DNA from: Sinorhizobium sp. 8-89
Lineage (GTDB): Bacteria > Pseudomonadota > Alphaproteobacteria > Rhizobiales > Rhizobiaceae
NCBI RefSeq assembly: GCF_030124325.1
Contig: NZ_JASKLR010000025.1
Coordinates: 3,920 to 56,728 of the forward strand
Length of the DNA stretch: 52,809 nt
Direction: 5' to 3'
Shown here in pieces: positions 50,496 through 52,809 of this stretch. The position numbers were made by a program, and so were the translations under genes. Positions within the stretch are counted from its first letter, which is position 1, and each line of letters opens with the position of its first letter. The notes below the pieces were generated by a model that saw nothing but the letters and a program-made list of their open reading frames with translations, searched no databases and was not told the DNA's origin.

Positions 50496-51534
50496 TCACG
50501 CAATCGAGGTAAAGAACCTCTACAAGATCTTCGGTCCGCGCGGCGAGGACTATGTCGATGTCGTCAAAAAGGGAATGGGCAAGGCCGAGCTCAACGAGAA
50601 ACACGGCCATGTCCTGGGTCTGCAGGACATCAACATCCTGATGCCCGGCGGCTGCATCACGGTGGTTATGGGCCTGTCCGGCTCCGGCAAGTCCACGCTC
50701 ATTCGCCACATCAACCGCCTGATCGACCCGACTGCGGGCGAGGTGCTCTATGACGGCACCGACGTCTGCAAAATGAACGAAAACGACCTTCGCCAGTTTC
50801 GCCGACACAAGACGGCGATGGTGTTCCAGAAATTCGCGCTGCTGCCGCACCGTACCGTTCTCGAAAACACGATTTACGGGCTCGAGATCCAGGGCATCGA
50901 GCGGCGCGAGAGCGAAAAGCGGGCGCTCGGCTGGATCGAACGCGTCGGCCTCAAGGGGTTCGAAAACCACTATCCGAACCAGCTCTCGGGCGGTATGCAG
51001 CAGCGCGTGGGCCTCGCCCGGGCGCTCACCAATGATGCCGACATCCTGCTGATGGACGAGGCCTATTCAGCACTCGACCCGCTGATCCGCGTCGACATGC
51101 AGTCGGTGCTGCTCGATCTCCAGAAGGAATTGAAGAAGACCGTCGTCTTCATCACCCACGATCTCGACGAGGCGCTGAGGCTCGGCGACAAGATCGCGAT
51201 CCTGCGCGACGGCCGCGTCGTGCAGCAGGGCACCGGCCAGGAAATCGTACTGTCGCCGGCCGACGACTACATCACCGCCTTCGTCAAGGAAGTGAACCGC
51301 GGCCGCGTCGTCCATGTGGAGACGATCATGCGGCCGCTCTCCGGTAATCCGGAAGGCCTACCGCTCGCTGCGGGCACGGTTCTCGAAACGGCCGCGCGCA
51401 CGATGACCGGCGCACATATCAACACGGCCCATGTCGTCGATGCCGACGGCCGGCCGATCGGCGCCATCGACCTGCAGACGATCATCGCCGCCATGGTGAC
51501 GCCGACGAGCCACACCGACCGCCAGGCGGCATAG
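50488..51534 (+). CDS. ProV-type ABC ATPase with C-terminal CBS region
   Basis: A 348-residue ATPase. Walker A is VMGLSGSGKSTLIRHINR (about residue 62), the Q-loop is MVFQKFALLPHRTVLENT, the signature LSGGMQQRVGLARAL and Walker B ILLMDEAYSALDP, where Ala-Tyr-Ser replaces the usual PTS, typical of ProV proteins. The switch His is in VFITHDLDEALRLGD. The C-terminal 80 residues contain CBS-like sequence (HINTAHVVDADGRPIGAIDL), which in OpuA-type transporters senses ionic strength. ATG 50488 is chosen over an upstream frame inside the permease gene. Confidence 0.95.
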   Translation: MASHAIEVKNLYKIFGPRGEDYVDVVKKGMGKAELNEKHGHVLGLQDINILMPGGCITVVMGLSGSGKSTLIRHINRLIDPTAGEVLYDGTDVCKMNENDLRQFRRHKTAMVFQKFALLPHRTVLENTIYGLEIQGIERRESEKRALGWIERVGLKGFENHYPNQLSGGMQQRVGLARALTNDADILLMDEAYSALDPLIRVDMQSVLLDLQKELKKTVVFITHDLDEALRLGDKIAILRDGRVVQQGTGQEIVLSPADDYITAFVKEVNRGRVVHVETIMRPLSGNPEGLPLAAGTVLETAARTMTGAHINTAHVVDADGRPIGAIDLQTIIAAMVTPTSHTDRQAA

Positions 51535-51555
51535 GCTGGGGTGACGATTGAATGT

Positions 51556-51587
51556 CACAAAGGGCGCCCGCAAGGGCGCCCTTTGTG
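51556..51587. terminator. Bidirectional terminator between ABC and tautomerase genes
   Basis: A 13-base perfect stem (51556-51568 with 51575-51587) and a 6-base loop lies between convergent genes. The stem ends in TTTG on one side and CAAA on the other, so the same hairpin can stop both transcripts. Confidence 0.8.
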
Positions 51588-51604
51588 CATGTTCCTGGAA
51601 TGCT

Positions 51605-52015
51605 CTACGCAGCCGACTTGAGCTTGCCGCTGATGAAGCGGAATTCCTGCGTCTTGCCGCCATAGCCATAGGCAGCGGCGGAAACTTCGTGAACGAGCAC
51701 GTAGCTCTCCGGATGGACTTTTCCGAGAAGCATCTCGAAGCCAGCGAAGATGGCTTCGATGTAAGCGGCCAGTTCCTGCTTGGTATTGGTGCCGTCGACC
51801 ACCTTGATGTCGAGCCAAAAACTGTTCGTCTCCTGCGAGGCGATCGACTTTCCGCCGGCGAACCAGTGCTGCGGATCGACATAGGTCACCGCAACGGCGG
51901 TGACGGTCGGATCTTTGCGCAGATGCTCTTGGGTAAGATCGCTCACTTTCGCTGCGATCTCCGCGGAGCGATCCGGATCCGGCCGGCCGGTGACGGTGAT
52001 GTTGATGATGGGCAT
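51605..52015 (-). CDS. Tautomerase/4-oxalocrotonate tautomerase superfamily protein
   Basis: A 136-residue beta-alpha-beta protein. Proline 2, which becomes the catalytic N-terminal base after Met removal, is present (MPIINITVTGRPDPDRSAEI). The length is about twice a 62-residue 4-OT monomer, indicating a fused two-repeat type, with the second repeat around DIKVVDGTNTKQELAAYIEA (residue 70 on). It is convergent with the transporter genes and divergent from a LysR gene, which probably regulates it. Substrate unknown. Confidence 0.85.
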   Translation of the reverse strand: MPIINITVTGRPDPDRSAEIAAKVSDLTQEHLRKDPTVTAVAVTYVDPQHWFAGGKSIASQETNSFWLDIKVVDGTNTKQELAAYIEAIFAGFEMLLGKVHPESYVLVHEVSAAAYGYGGKTQEFRFISGKLKSAA

Positions 52016-52120
52016 ATCAGGCTCCTTCTCTCATGCTGTTGCCTTGGGACAGACCTTGCCACCAGCGGTACATCGAAAAAATCAAATTGTTTTGCACGAA
52101 TGCTTCTGTACAATCGAATT

Positions 52121-52809
52121 ATGGATGCAATCGACCCCGATCTCCTGCGCACTTTTCTTGCCTTCGCCGAAGGTGGTTCGCTCGCCCGCGCCGCGGCGGT
52201 CGTGAACCGGTCCCCCTCCGCCGTGACGGCCCAGATGCAGCGTCTCGAAGCGCTCATCGGCGAACCGCTTCTGGCGCCCGCCGGCCGTGGACGTTCGCTG
52301 ACACCAGTCGGCGAGGAACTCGTGGATCATGCTCGCCGCATTCTCGACGCGCATCGGGATGCCTGGCTCAGCCTCAGCGGCGCGCGCGCCGACGGTCGGA
52401 TTTCGCTCGCCAGCACGCAGGATTTCGCCGATACGACGCTGCCGGACCTCCTGCGCCGCTTCGCCCGCTCCCATCCGAGAGTTCGCCTCGATCTCAGGAT
52501 CGGCAGGTCGAAGGAGCTGGCCTTGGCCTTTGATCAGGGGCAGGTCGACGTTCTGCTCACCATGCGGCAGGCGGCTGCGACCGACGAACTGCTCGTCCTC
52601 AAAGAAGGGATGATCTGGCTCTGCTCCGACAGGGGGCTGGCGACGGTCGATGCGCAGCTTCCGTTGGCCGTGCTCGACCCGCCCTGCGGCTTTCGGTCTG
52701 CTTCCATCTCGGCGCTCGAAGCGGCGCGGCGCCCCTTCCGGCTCGCGGCGACGAGCCCGAGCCTGTCGGGCCTGCGCGCCGCCGTCGTGAGCGGCATCGC
52801 CGTCACGAC
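52121..52809 (+). CDS. LysR-family regulator (C-terminus outside window)
   Basis: The frame from ATG 52121 stays open to the window edge, giving about 229 residues. The N-terminal HTH reads MDAIDPDLLRTFLAFAEGGS, ARAAAVVNRSPSAVTAQMQR and LEALIGEPLLAPAGRGRSLT, the standard LysR pattern. The effector domain begins at about residue 88 (DGRISLASTQDF). Only the last third of that domain is missing. It diverges from the tautomerase gene with about 105 bases between the starts, the usual arrangement for a LysR regulator and its target. Confidence 0.93.
   Translation, partial: MDAIDPDLLRTFLAFAEGGSLARAAAVVNRSPSAVTAQMQRLEALIGEPLLAPAGRGRSLTPVGEELVDHARRILDAHRDAWLSLSGARADGRISLASTQDFADTTLPDLLRRFARSHPRVRLDLRIGRSKELALAFDQGQVDVLLTMRQAAATDELLVLKEGMIWLCSDRGLATVDAQLPLAVLDPPCGFRSASISALEAARRPFRLAATSPSLSGLRAAVVSGIAVT

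Noticed and set aside
1..52809. CRISPR arrays, insertion sequences, integrase or att sites, tRNA or rRNA genes
   Set aside because: No regularly spaced direct repeats, transposase or integrase motifs, CCA-ended cloverleaf or rRNA signatures were seen on either strand.

Overview
The window reads as a chromosomal segment of a Sinorhizobium/Ensifer-type alphaproteobacterium. The basis is high GC with strong G/C third positions, the rhizobial acpXL-lpxXL very-long-chain lipid A cluster, an FnrN-type regulator beside hemN, cbb3 oxidase genes, and aerobic-pathway cobalamin genes (cobA, cobB, cobC, cobD, cobE, cobN, cobO, cobP, cobQ, cobW) laid out as in the Pseudomonas denitrificans/Ensifer model. 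No tRNA, rRNA, insertion sequence, CRISPR array or replication origin was seen.

Layout. 1-3.8 kb (minus): cobalamin riboswitch, DUF1636 protein, then ATPase, binding protein and permease of a B12/corrinoid-type ABC importer, truncated by the window edge. 4.1-8.8 kb: LysR regulator divergent from a PuuE-like deacetylase-fold protein, an SLC13-type permease and two tandem paralogous lipoproteins. 8.8-12.9 kb: ccoNOQP (minus) divergent from a hemerythrin gene across one FNR/FixK box. 12.9-16.5 kb: a GNAT gene and a decayed tract with a frameshifted BTAD-type regulator, an inverted TPR fragment, a frameshifted PAS protein and a secreted protein with an amber stop. 16.5-22.1 kb: acpXL-fabZ-fabF1-fabF2-adh-lpxXL (minus). 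22.2-24.6 kb: hemN and fnrN, divergent, with a second FNR box. 24.6-30.1 kb: cobE-(46-codon ORF)-cobA-cobB-cobC-cobD-GDPD (minus). 30.5-33.2 kb (plus): TauE/SafE permease, then a coupled set of small membrane protein, fatty-acid-hydroxylase-fold protein and ICMT-like methyltransferase. 33.3-40.3 kb (minus): a very long cobalamin riboswitch, 30-codon leader ORF, cobP-cobW-cobN-cobO and a half-size EamA protein. 40.4-43.7 kb (plus): RpiR regulator, MFS transporter and Asp/Glu/hydantoin-type racemase with repeated GAAA-N6-TTTC operators. 43.8-47.5 kb: class III cyclase with TPRs, cobQ, and a 47-aa protein with terminator. 48.3-51.5 kb: ProXWV-like ABC transporter. 51.6-52.8 kb: tautomerase-fold protein and the start of a LysR gene.

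Three physiological programmes dominate. The first is cobalamin: import and late synthesis, with two riboswitches and several very short coupled ORFs. The second is low-oxygen respiration: FnrN, oxygen-independent haem synthesis, cbb3 oxidase and hemerythrin, joined by two perfect TTGAT-N4-ATCAA boxes. The third is outer-membrane lipid A with a very-long-chain acyl group. The least described items are the short ORFs locked between cob genes, the enlarged riboswitch, the EamA protein coupled to cobO and the hydroxylase/methyltransferase operon between the two cob operons.
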